A DNA stretch of 11,174 nt from Obelidium mucronatum (GCA_025765595.1 JAIVFH010000659.1:1-11174), one strand, 5' to 3'; shown: positions 1 through 7,501, counted from the first letter of the stretch. Program-made: numbers and translations. The notes: generated by a model not told the origin, from the sequence alone.

Positions 1-170
1 CTGCTGGTGCTGCTCAGAGCCCTCGACAACCCGCGCATGCGCCGCCTTGAACTTGGCCACGGCTTCGTGCTCGGTTCGACGCCAATCCACACTGCCTTCT
101 GCATGTACTGCTTGAAGCCAGAGCCAGCACGAGTCCAAGCGGCTGCTCGGGCGGGGGCCGGCGATGACAT
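1..170 (-). CDS. Possible edge-truncated small protein, weakly like ATP synthase subunit epsilon
   Basis: Reading leftward from an ATG at 170-168, an open frame runs to the window edge (56 codons). Its first 25 or so residues are Ala/Pro/Ser-rich and then read W-T-R-A-G-S-G-F-K-Q-Y-M-Q-K-A. The spacing W-x-x-A-G-x-x-[FY]-x-x-Y is that of the N terminus of mitochondrial F1 ATP synthase epsilon (yeast Atp15, human ATP5F1E). Past about position 95 this frame turns into low-quality Arg/Ser-rich sequence. A second minus frame then reads cleanly as a charged helix (D-W-R-R-T-E-H-E-A-V-A-K-F-K-A-A-H), so a frame break or an unrecognised intron may lie near 88-100. The sequence upstream of the ATG (171-214, read on the minus strand) is CT-rich, as before other starts here. 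A rival plus-strand frame is open from 1 to a TGA at 172-174. GC-rich DNA stays open easily, so this is tentative. Confidence 0.27.
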   Translation of the reverse strand, partial: MSSPAPARAAAWTRAGSGFKQYMQKAVWIGVEPSTKPWPSSRRRMRGLSRALSSTS

Positions 171-214
171 CTGATCTGCAGTTGTCTGAAAGAAAAAAGA
201 AACAAAAAGAAAGA

Positions 215-2090
215 ATGCTCACCACTTTGCCCACAGAGACTCTGCTGCAGATCATTGCCCTGCTGCCGTGGGACAACACACACGCGCTCGACGCGCTGCT
301 CTCATCGTGCCGCAAGCTGTATTCCCTGCTGTCGGACGTGCGCGTTGCGAAAACCCACCTGTCAAACGCCCTCGCCCACAGAGCATTAAAGGCAAACGCC
401 TGGCGAAAGACGGCCGTGCTGAAAGACATTGTCCAAGATCTGACTTTGTCTACGGGCGGTGGCCCCTTTTGTGCCCCCTTTGCTGCCCTTCCTCTCCGCG
501 TACAAAGCTGCTCTCTTCCACGACCTGTTTTGTGAATTTGCTCCCGTTTCAAAGGCTTCTCAAGTCCACGTGTTTTCGTCTCTTTCCAGATTCTTGTCCG
601 AGTCTCTGGCTGTTGAAATGGTCAAGCTTCTCTTGGAGTATGATTCCTCCTTCTCGAGTCTTTCGGATTTCAATGACTTGAAGCAGAATAGTAATCATAG
701 TAAAAAGAACAAAAAAGTTAGCTGGACTGTTGTTTTCAGCTGGGCGTGTCGGTTTGGATTCCGTGGTGTTGTGGAAGTTTTGTTGCAGTGTTCGCGAGTG
801 AATCCATCCGTGAACAATTGCCGCGCGTTTCAACTTGCTGCAAAGTACGGCCACCACAATATTGTTTCCTTTTTAATCTCACACCCGCAAGTGGAACCAA
901 ACGCTGCCAATAATGCAGGTAAAAGCTCATCTCTAGCACTTGAATATCTCGACATTCTGTTTATTCAGCTAATTTTCTTATTGTTGATTTAGCAATTCGC
1001 CTTGCATGTCGCTATGGACACGCAGAAACAGTCTCAATTCTCCTTCAAAACAGTCAAATTGATCCATCAGCAAATTCAAACAGCAGCATCAGAAAAAGCT
1101 GTGAAAACGGTCACACTGAAGTTGTTCGACTGTTGCTTTCTCATCCATCCGTAGACCCATCGGCAAATGGTATAATTCTTACAAAAAGTTTTCATGAAAT
1201 TCTCCAACTAAAAATAACCCCACCACAACATATATAATCTTTAGACAACTATGCTTTATACAAGAGCTGCGAAAACGGACACACTGAAATCGTGCGTCTG
1301 CTATTGACACAACAACCACCAACCCCACCACCAAGCACCAACACACCACAACCATCAACCCCACCAACAAGCACCCCACACACCACCACTCCAACCCCAA
1401 ACCCCCAACCACCTCCACATAGTAGACCCACACGCCCGAAACAACATCCCTTTACGCGCCGCCTCCGCCAACGGCCACCTCCCCATCGTCAACCTCCTCC
1501 TCGAAACGGCACACGTAGACCCAAGCGCCAACAACAACTGCGCCCTCGGCCTCGCCGCTGAAAACGGACACTTGAAAATCGTGCAACGCTTCCTCGCAGA
1601 CCCCCGCGTGACACCCGCCGCGTACAACAACTACGCGTTACGGATGGCGGCGCGGAATAACCATGTTGAAGTCGTTGCGTATTTGTTGGGAGACCCGAGG
1701 ACGGATCCTGGGGCGCAGAATAACGAGGCTGTGAGGATCGCGTGTATGGAGGGCCATGTGGCGGTTTTGGAGGTGCTTTTGCGGGATGGGAGGGTGGATC
1801 CTTGTTGTGGGGGTGGGGAGAGTTTTTGCCTACGTGTAGCGAGTGAGAGAGGGCATTGTGGGGTTGTGAGGATGTTGGTGAAGGATGGGCGGTGTGATGT
1901 TGAAGCGATGGATGGGTATGCTTTGAGGAAGGCGTTGGAAGGGGGTCATGATGATGTTGTGCAAGTGATTTTGGAGGCTATTTCGGCGAAAAAGAGGAAG
2001 CAGAAGGTGGAGGAGGAGGAGGTTGATGAGAGCAGTCGTGAAGCACTTGTTGAGAGTTTAGAGAAGGCGGTTCGTGAGTTGAAGTATTGA
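215..2090 (+). CDS. F-box-like ankyrin repeat protein, reading frame broken twice
   Basis: The ATG at 215 opens with L-P-T-E-T-L-L-Q-I-I-A-L-L-P, an F-box-like start. About 11 ankyrin units of 31-32 residues follow (from about 720 to 1980), with the core A-x-x-N-G-H-x-x-V-V-x-L-L-L and turn D-P-S-A-N-N. The tail is basic then acidic and probably helical; the stop is TGA 2088-2090. Two introns are clear: 919-992 (GTAAAA..TTTAG) and 1170-1244 (GTATAA..TTTAG). Both are phase 1 near repeat boundaries, and splicing restores the repeats exactly. Two further +1 shifts remain: one between 444 and 532, one between 1308 and 1421. Phase-compatible introns exist (459-507 with a poor GTGGCC donor; 1335-1422 with a GC donor), but one extra base in the C5 runs at 474-478 and 1402-1406 explains them equally well. 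Ankyrins bind proteins and F-boxes recruit Skp1/SCF ligases, so a substrate-adaptor role is possible. Pseudogene status is not excluded. Confidence 0.8.
444..532 (+). other. First frame break in the ankyrin gene
   Basis: The F-box-like frame (codons starting at positions 2 mod 3) must end before its stop at 533-535. The downstream ankyrin frame (0 mod 3) only opens after TGA 441-443. The switch therefore falls inside this interval and equals one surplus base. It holds C4T4 (463-470) and C5 (474-478) runs. A 49-nt GT-AG intron at 459-507 is phase-compatible but has an atypical donor. Sequencing error, a real frameshift or an intron cannot be told apart from DNA alone. Confidence 0.6.
1308..1421 (+). 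repeat. C/A-only low-complexity tract holding the second frame break
   Basis: This stretch is almost entirely C and A, with G and T nearly absent. It sits inside the fifth ankyrin unit, between V-R-L-L-L and V-D-P-H-A-R-N-N. In the upstream frame it would encode about 37 residues of Pro/Thr/Ser/Gln. The unit resumes in the next frame at 1422, where V-D-P begins. The upstream frame closes at 1559-1561, and the downstream frame carries TGA 1305-1307, so the shift lies in this tract. No GT donor exists in it. A GC-AG intron 1335-1422 fits the phase, but its donor context is poor. The complementary strand carries several runs of four to five G. Confidence 0.7.
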
Positions 2091-2196
2091 TATACTTTTC
2101 AAGTTTTTTTTTGCGTTTTGCGTTTTGATAGTTGTATTATTGATAAATAACTCGTGTTTATCATGAAGTTTGCAGTTTTAATCAAAAAAAAAAAAC

Positions 2197-2229
2197 CACG
2201 TGTGTCTCTTTTCTCTCTCTCTCCCCTTT
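2197..2229 (+). promoter_or_regulatory. E-box palindrome plus CT-rich leader before the 2245 gene
   Basis: CACGTG lies at 2197-2202, 43 nt before the ATG, directly after an A12 run. It is followed by a CT-rich stretch to 2229. CACGTG is the core site of fungal bHLH regulators, and pyrimidine tracts just before start codons are common in fungal core promoters. The 154-bp gap from the ankyrin stop holds this and nothing else that I recognise. Function is inferred. Confidence 0.4.
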
Positions 2230-2244
2230 GAAAACTTTCTAAAA

Positions 2245-2836
2245 ATGGATCAACTCTTTGAAGTCGCTGCATACACTGAAGATCAAAAGAACTCACACTT
2301 AATCCTCCACGTCCACGTTGCCCACAGAGCCGTGAATGCCCTCTCTGCCGTTACCACCCTTGGTTTGATGGCTCGCAGTGTGTTGGGGGGTAAAAAGACT
2401 GTACCTCTTATGGCTTCCGTCTTGCGAGGAAACGCTGTTGCTGTGTTGCTTGGAGTTGCTGGTAGTGCTGCGATGGTTGAAATGAAGGTAATATGTCTGC
2501 CTTTTCTACCCTCAGTGATCGATCCTTAAGACTTTTTTTTGTTAGATGCAAGACAAACAACCAATTGAATGGCAAGATCGATCCTGGAGACTATTAAACA
2601 ACAAGCTGCAGAACCAGATTGATGTTTGGAGTGCTGGGGGGGCCTTGACTGGAATGGCTCTGTTTGGGTTGAGGGCTGGAGTCAAAGGTCACGGTGGTGC
2701 CTTTGTTCGTGCGGTTGGTGGAGCTGGGCTGGGATCTATTGTTGGTATTGCTGCATTTGGTGCGTTCACGAAAGCAGAGGAGTTTGGGTATATTGCTGAG
2801 CTCAAGAAACAAGTGAATGAACTGCGATCAAAGTAA
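2245..2836 (+). CDS. Small glycine-rich multi-pass membrane protein, unknown function
   Basis: Exon 1 is 2245-2487, exon 2 is 2546-2836; the 58-nt intron (GTAATA..TTGTTAG, T-rich end) is phase 0. The 177-residue product has a soluble N terminus (M-D-Q-L-F-E-V-A-A-Y) with several His. Two hydrophobic segments follow (about 28-47 and 56-79). Next comes a hydrophilic loop with the clear motif P-I-E-W-Q-D-R-S-W-R-L-L, then two more Gly/Ala-rich hydrophobic segments (about 112-127 and 136-156) and a charged tail. The layout of two small-residue-rich hairpins resembles Tim17/22/23-type or DUF1757-type proteins, but I cannot confirm membership. I infer an organelle or endomembrane location. The start is chosen because the CT-rich leader ends there, at an A-rich AAAAATGG context, and the first in-frame ATG gives an N terminus that looks coherent. 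Confidence 0.8.
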
Positions 2837-2882
2837 AGAAAGAGAAAAGGGCATGCTATATAGAAGAAAGCAAAGTTAACAT

Positions 2883-2883
<1 letters not shown>

Positions 2884-2919
<36 letters not shown>
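2884..2919. repeat. Uninterrupted A36 homopolymer
   Basis: Thirty-six consecutive A lie 47 nt after the stop of the preceding gene, in the 324-bp gap 2837-3160. The rest of the gap is AT-rich with smaller A and T runs (A9 near 3000, T8 near 3082) and no coding signal on either strand. Poly(dA:dT) tracts exclude nucleosomes in fungi and often mark gene ends and promoters. A retroposed poly(A) tail is unlikely because the upstream gene keeps its intron. The exact length may be an assembly estimate. Confidence 0.9.
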
Positions 2920-2920
<1 letters not shown>

Positions 2921-2957
2921 GAAAGGAAGAACCTCTTAAACAGTTGGCCGGTTTTTG

Positions 2958-2963
2958 AATAAA
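2958..2963 (+). terminator. Candidate poly(A) signal AATAAA
   Basis: AATAAA is present 121 nt after the stop at 2836, beyond the A36 tract. It could direct 3' end formation of the small membrane protein transcript. Only the hexamer supports this, and the region is AT-rich. Confidence 0.3.
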
Positions 2964-3160
2964 CATTTGAATGATCGCGTTGACGGTTTAGGTGAAAACA
3001 AAAAAAAATGATAATTTACATCGCATTACATTATTAGAATTGCTTAGTTAAAATAAGGAAAATAATAAACAACATCAGGGATTTTTTTTCGATTGTCGGA
3101 GTTCAAAAAATAGTTTTGTCCCAAATCAAAACAAACACAAAATAACCCGTCCTTCTCAAA

Positions 3161-6100
3161 ATGCCAGCCTCTAAAGCTGCCATTCTACTCTATACCCTCG
3201 CTCTATCTGTAGTTATCGCGTTCCCTGCTGTACCGGCAGTTGAGTGAATCACATCAGCGAGGTTTAACCCCGAGCCACCCCCCTTAACCAGTTTCTTTGA
3301 AAACCAGGTGCCAACTTCAGTTGACGACGCCAACGACTGGATCGATGTCGTAGTTTCAGTACCATGCACTACAACAAGCACAACAACAACTCCCATCGTC
3401 AGCGCGACAGAGGTTTGTTTGTATTCTTCAAAAACAAAACGCGTCCGTCGCTCAAAAAAAAAAAAACCAAACCCCGAAAACCAGCTCCCACCGCTGCCCC
3501 CAGCACCCGTAAACGACGTGGGCGGATACTGCGGCGGCTACATTAACCCTGCCCCCGTCTGCAAACCAGGCCTCGTCTGTGTGCGCACGCACGCCATCTC
3601 AGACCTTCCAGGAACCTGTCAAATACCCGTCTTCAGCAAAATTGGTGAGCCCTGTAAGGGCAGCGCGTTTGATTCGTTGGAGTGTGCAGCTGGATTGGTG
3701 TGTGTTGGTGGTGATATTCGGAATGTTGGAGTTTGTGCATCGAAAGAGAGTACTGCTGCGTCTGAGTCAGCGGCTTTGAGTACCTCGGATCTTCCAGTGG
3801 AACCAACAACAGAAACCACACAAGAGAGTTTACCTTCCATTCAAACCTCTGTTAGTGCGCCCTCTTCTATACCCGAGCCGGAATCCCCCAGTTCTTACTC
3901 CACAGAGGAGGCGACTGAGACCGATTTCCTTCCCAATGGAAATTCAAACGTTGGTACAACAGTAGTGCCACCAGTATCTCAACAAGAAGCTACTACATCA
4001 GCTACAGAGGAAACCTCTCAAACCGAGGGATCCGAGGAACCCTCATCCACAGCGGCACCCACAGAAACAGAGTCTCAAACACCCGTGATCAACGACGTTG
4101 GCGGGCTCTGCGGCGGTTTCATCAGGAACCCGCCTCAATGCAAACAAGGGCTTGTCTGTATTCGAAGTATATTGCCGGACGTGCCAGGAACGTGTGCCAA
4201 ACCCAATATTAGTCGATTGGGTGGTCCATGTGGAGGAACTGGTGCGAATCCACCTGTTTGTGACGCGGATTTGGTCTGTGTTCCTAGCTCTCTTGACTCG
4301 CCAACTGGGGTTTGCTTGACGGAAGTTCCAAGTGCTTCAGAGGAAGCAATTAGCAGCACCAAAACCACCTCTGGAGCGTCTAGTGAAGCGTTGTCATCTG
4401 AGACTGAAGCCGCGACCACCCTTTTGGCTACTCTCTCTTCCGAAGGTGTCGAGAGCTCGGATTCAACAGCCCCAGACGCAACTGCTTCAATCGCTCCGGA
4501 CACCACTGATTTACCTGAAACCCCTGAAACGCTTGGTGGTGGGATTAAACCCTCTGCTGAACCTGCTGGTCCTTCAACCTCAGGAGAAGGTGATGGCGCG
4601 TCAGCAAGTGATAACTCTGAATCTCCAGTCGAGCCGTCGTCTGTTGAAAGTAGTACCAATGAACCCGTTTCCGAGACATCGGAGACCGCTGTGTTTTCAT
4701 CTTCACCGGTTAGCGAAGCAAACCCAACATCCGCATCCGAGGTTGTTGATACGGATAGCTCTTCAGCAACCACTGCCTCCTCGACAACTGAACCAGCCCC
4801 TGAATCGGCTACCGCAGCGTCAAGTTTGTTAGAGCCAAGTAACGTGCCTTCTGAAACTGAATCTGCGCCAGCTGGTGAGTCATCAGCTGTCAAAGACACA
4901 ACCGAAACAACGGCATCGCCTGAAGAGACCACGAAAGTTACCGATGCGGTTCCAACGACTGAATCTGAAACGTTAACAACTGAAAGTGGATCTTCTACGA
5001 GCTCTGGCCCTGCGGCTGATGTGACGACATCTGAAGAATCTGCGCAAACCACTTTGTCAGCAGACCAATCTCAGGTCACAACTGAAGAGAATATTTCTTC
5101 AGCAGTATCCCTCCAATCCAGCGACGCTGCAGCTGAAGCTTCCAACAGTGAAAGTGACGGAGAATTCAACAACCAGGCTAAACCAACCAAAACTGAGCTT
5201 TCTTCACAAGTGGCGACTTCAACTGTTGATGATACTTTGTCTGTGGTGACGTCTTCCATTGACCAGGCTGCAGAATCAACCCCAAGCTCTTCAGTCCTCG
5301 AAGATCAAACCAAGGAGACTTCCGCTTCCCCCAATTCTGAAACCACGCAAGGGTCTGTAGAAGAGCCATCATCTTCTGATTCGGTTGCAGAATCGAAAAG
5401 CAGTGAATTAACAACAGCTAATGAAGAATCTTCGTCTATTCCGTTTGAAACGGTGACCTCTGACATTGCGGTGCCATCATCGGACAATACGGAATCATCA
5501 GTTTCTTCGGAGTCTGATGTAGCCTCAGCTACAGTTGGACCAAAATCTGAAACCGAAACCGAGCCTTCTTCATCTGAAACTGCAGCAGAATCCCCCTCGT
5601 CCACAGCTGTACCGCAATCCGAGACCGCTGATGCTTCAGTATCTGAGTCTGCTGCAGAATCTACCTCGCCGACAGTGGTACCACAATCGGAGACTTCGCT
5701 TGAACCTTCTGCATCTGATGCTGTCGCAGAATCTTCCTCGTCCACAGCTGTAACGCAATCTGAGACCGCTGATGCTTCAGTGTCGGAGTCTGCAGTAGAA
5801 TCTTCCTCTTCCACAGTTGCGCCACAATCGGAGACTTCACTTGAACCTTCTGCATCTGATTCTGTAGCAGAATCCTCGTCCACAGTTGTACCACAATCCG
5901 AGACTGCACCAGAGCCTTCTGCATCTGATTCCGCCCCATCCACGATTTTAGAGCAGTCTGAGACTACGTCCGAGCCATTAACACCCACATCGGAGTCTGT
6001 TGTTGAGCCCTCTAACGTATTGCCCACACAAGTTGAAGCTTCTGAATCTTCCACATTGAATACAATTGCTGGGTCAGAGCCATCATCCGAAAGTGAAGCT

Positions 6101-6361
6101 GCGACTTTGCCTACCAAAACGCTTTCAAATGGTGCAACGGAAGCGCCTGTTGCGCCGACTTCCACCATAAATAACCCAGCGACTATCACACCTGCTGAGC
6201 CAGTGACAGTGTATTTGACCAAAGAAGTGACTGTGGTTGTTCCCACAACAATTGTTGAAGTTGTTACATCTGTGACAACGGAAACTGAGACGCTGACAGT
6301 TGTGCAAACTACAGTGTTGACTGTTTATTTGCCTGCACCCACACAAGCCCCGCCTGTGTAA
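3161..6361 (+). CDS. Secreted Ser/Thr-rich protein with paired 4-Cys modules, adhesin- or wall-like
   Basis: The ATG at 3161 encodes a signal peptide (K-A-A-I-L-L-Y-T-L-A-L-S-V-V-I-A, then F-P-A) that runs into TGA 3245-3247, so an intron must follow. In-phase choices are 3239-3307 (product 1,019 residues) or 3244-3291 (1,026). A second intron is 3413-3484 (GTTTGT..CCAG, phase 0, 72 nt without stops). The mature protein has cysteine module 1 (3530-3736), a Ser/Thr/Glu-rich linker, module 2 (4109-4315), then over 600 residues of Ser/Thr/Glu/Ala/Pro including degenerate repeats (5540-5950). It ends in a Val/Thr-rich block (6203-6337) and P-A-P-T-Q-A-P-P-V. No GPI-type hydrophobic tail or membrane span is visible, so it should be released or held in the wall by other means. 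Heavy O-mannosylation of the stalk is expected from its composition. Stalk plus small disulfide domains suggests adhesion, matrix or carbohydrate contact. I do not recognise a named family. Confidence 0.85.
3413..3484 (+). other. Stop-free 72-nt intron in the secreted protein gene
   Basis: GTTTGT donor and CAG acceptor flank 72 nt, exactly 24 codons, with no in-frame stop. If retained it inserts a basic segment containing K-T-K-R-V-R-R-S-K-K-K-K, unlike the acidic Ser/Thr protein around it. Splicing joins S-A-T-E to L-P-P-L-P-P-A-P-V-N-D. The A-rich, basic content argues for a true intron. Confidence 0.7.
3530..3736 (+). other. Cysteine module 1 (two 4-Cys units)
   Basis: Unit 1a (first Cys codon 3530, last 3617) reads C-x9-C-x5-C-x12-C. 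Unit 1b (3653 to 3736) reads C-x9-C-x5-C-x10-C. They are joined by 11 residues. Shared residues are C-G-G at the start of 1a, G-L-V-C at the third Cys and G-[TV]-C at the fourth. Module 2 repeats the layout. The spacing is near that of fungal CBM1 (C-x10-C-x5-C-x9-C), but the aromatic binding residues are not there. Confidence 0.75.
4109..4315 (+). other. Cysteine module 2 (two 4-Cys units)
   Basis: Units 2a and 2b both read C-x9-C-x5-C-x11-C and are again joined by 11 residues. Both modules are preceded by the same N-D-V-G-G lead-in. Conserved points are C-G-G, N-P-P before the second Cys, L-V-C at the third, and G-[TV]-C at the fourth. The two modules span the same length (207 nt), so they are tandem copies of one domain pair separated by a Ser/Thr linker of about 124 residues. 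Confidence 0.75.
5540..5950 (+). repeat. Six degenerate 20-24-residue tandem repeats in the Ser/Thr stalk
   Basis: Each unit starts [PT]-[QK]-S-E-T and ends near A-E-S-S-S-S-T-[AV]-V. Boundaries are 5540, 5612, 5681, 5753, 5822 and 5891, ending at 5950. Units 2 and 4 share A-D-A-S-V-S-E-S-A; units 3 and 5 share S-L-E-P-S-A-S-D. The pattern alternates as a higher-order dimer. A weaker seventh copy (E-Q-S-E-T) follows. Internal duplication explains it, and copy number could vary between isolates. Confidence 0.85.
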
Positions 6362-6477
6362 GCCATTCATAGTTGTTTCTTGGAGCTTGGTTCTCTCTCT
6401 TCTTTCTTGAGTTTCATATATATTATCTCATTGATTATCCCATTTATTTTCGTTCTTTAAATTCTTTGTGTGCGTTA

Positions 6478-6483
6478 AATAAA
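6478..6483 (+). terminator. Candidate poly(A) signal AATAAA
   Basis: AATAAA lies 117 nt after the stop of the secreted protein gene, in an AT-rich 195-bp gap (6362-6556). The gap also serves as the upstream region of the NTF2 gene and has repeated AATAAT/AATATT words before it. Nothing else is recognised there. Confidence 0.35.
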
Positions 6484-6556
6484 TTAATAATAATATTAAA
6501 AAATAATATTAAATAAGTAAATAATAGCAAAATAATAGTGGTTTTTTTCATCCAAC

Positions 6557-7397
6557 ATGAATCAAACGGACGCAATCGCCAAGGGCTTTACCGAGTTCTA
6601 CTACAACGCATTTGACACGAACCGTGCTGGATTGGCTCCTCTCTACGTAAGCAGCACCACCCGCCTTAGCGTCAAAAACTGTTACGAGCTGTCCGCTTGT
6701 TCTGGACGAACACCATCAAAGATACACACCACTGTGCTGTTCTGATAAAATACCCATTTATTTAGAGAGACATGTCCTTGTTGACGTATGAGGACAAGCA
6801 GTTTGTTGGAGCTCAGAACATTGTTGCCCACTTGGCTGTAAGTTATCTCTCCCTCCCGACCACTGCTTTTGACCGTTATTATTCCCGTTGGCTGAGAGTC
6901 AGCTAATTGGAACCAAAATGATGTGGATGCTCTTGTTGGTGAGCTGGGTCTAATATTTTTTGCTTTGCAGGGTCTTCCATTCCAACGCATCAAGCACGTA
7001 ATTACAAAATGCGATGCGCAACCGTCTCACCCAACTCAGGGATCTATTTTGATTACTGTGATGGGTCAGCTGCAGGTATGAATCGCGAATGTGGGATGCA
7101 GCCTAGTAATGGTTTTAAATGGCTTCGTTTTTAGTTCGATGATTCCCCCGCTCCAATGAATTTTGTTCAAACATTCCACTTGTATCCAGAGGGTGGATCA
7201 AACTACTTTGTCTACAACGGTTTGTTGTGTTTTTCCTCTTTTGTTTTTGAGTGTGTTATTAAACCGAATTCATCTTTGTCAAAAAAAAAAAAACAAAAAA
7301 ACAGATATCTTCCGCCTTGTCTGTGAGTAAACATTCGTTTTTGTCTAACTCGGCGCGTTTGGCTCTATACTTACTTGACATTTTTTCAGTGCACTGA
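6557..7397 (+). CDS. NTF2: Nuclear transport factor 2 (NTF2), six exons
   Basis: NTF2 carries Ran-GDP from cytoplasm into the nucleus, where it is recharged to Ran-GTP. Exons are 6557-6646, 6766-6837, 6971-7075, 7135-7219, 7305-7322 and 7390-7397; all five introns are GT-AG (donors GTAAGC, GTAAGT, GTATGA, GTTTGT, GTGAGT). The 125-residue product matches the family length. Landmarks in order are F-T-E-F-Y-Y-N-A-F-D (12-20), L-Y-R-D-M-S-L-L-T-Y-E (29-39), G-L-P-F-Q-R-I-K-H (55-63), D-A-Q-P, F-D-D-S-P (90-94) and N-D-I-F-R-L. The Glu at 39 and the Asp pair at 91-92 fit the known Ran-binding acidic positions. The last intron gives the ending V-L-H, like metazoan F-R-L-A-L-H; without it the frame would stop three codons after the Leu at V-C-E. 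The start has F-T-E-F-Y-Y at the usual distance. Confidence 0.96.
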
Positions 7398-7501
7398 TGG
7401 ACGCTATTTTTTTTTGAGTTTTGTTCAGAGGAATGAATATAAGAACCTTTATCTAGTAGTATTATTCTTTATTGTTCTTCTGCTGTATTTGTGCAAAAAC
7501 G

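Noticed and set aside
164..214. Upstream in-frame ATG at 164 as the ankyrin gene start
   Set aside because: It would add 17 very basic residues from the A-rich leader. The ATG at 215 directly precedes the F-box-like motif, as is usual. Not fully excluded.
1179..1433. Minus-strand frames rich in Gly, Val and Cys over the C/A tract
   Set aside because: They only mirror the C/A-rich plus-strand tract and overlap the ankyrin coding region.
2884..2919. Poly(A) tail of a retroposed gene copy
   Set aside because: The gene just upstream keeps its intron, and I saw no flanking target duplication.
3161..3247. Stand-alone 28-residue peptide (signal peptide exon ending in TGA)
   Set aside because: In-phase splice sites join it to the large frame, which otherwise lacks an ATG start and a secretion signal.
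4135..6246. Long antisense open frames (305 and 313 codons) opposite the secreted protein gene
   Set aside because: They come from Ser/Thr/Glu codon bias on the plus strand, which rarely makes stops in that antisense frame. Their products are Ser/Asp/Val mirror images of the sense repeats with no independent signal.
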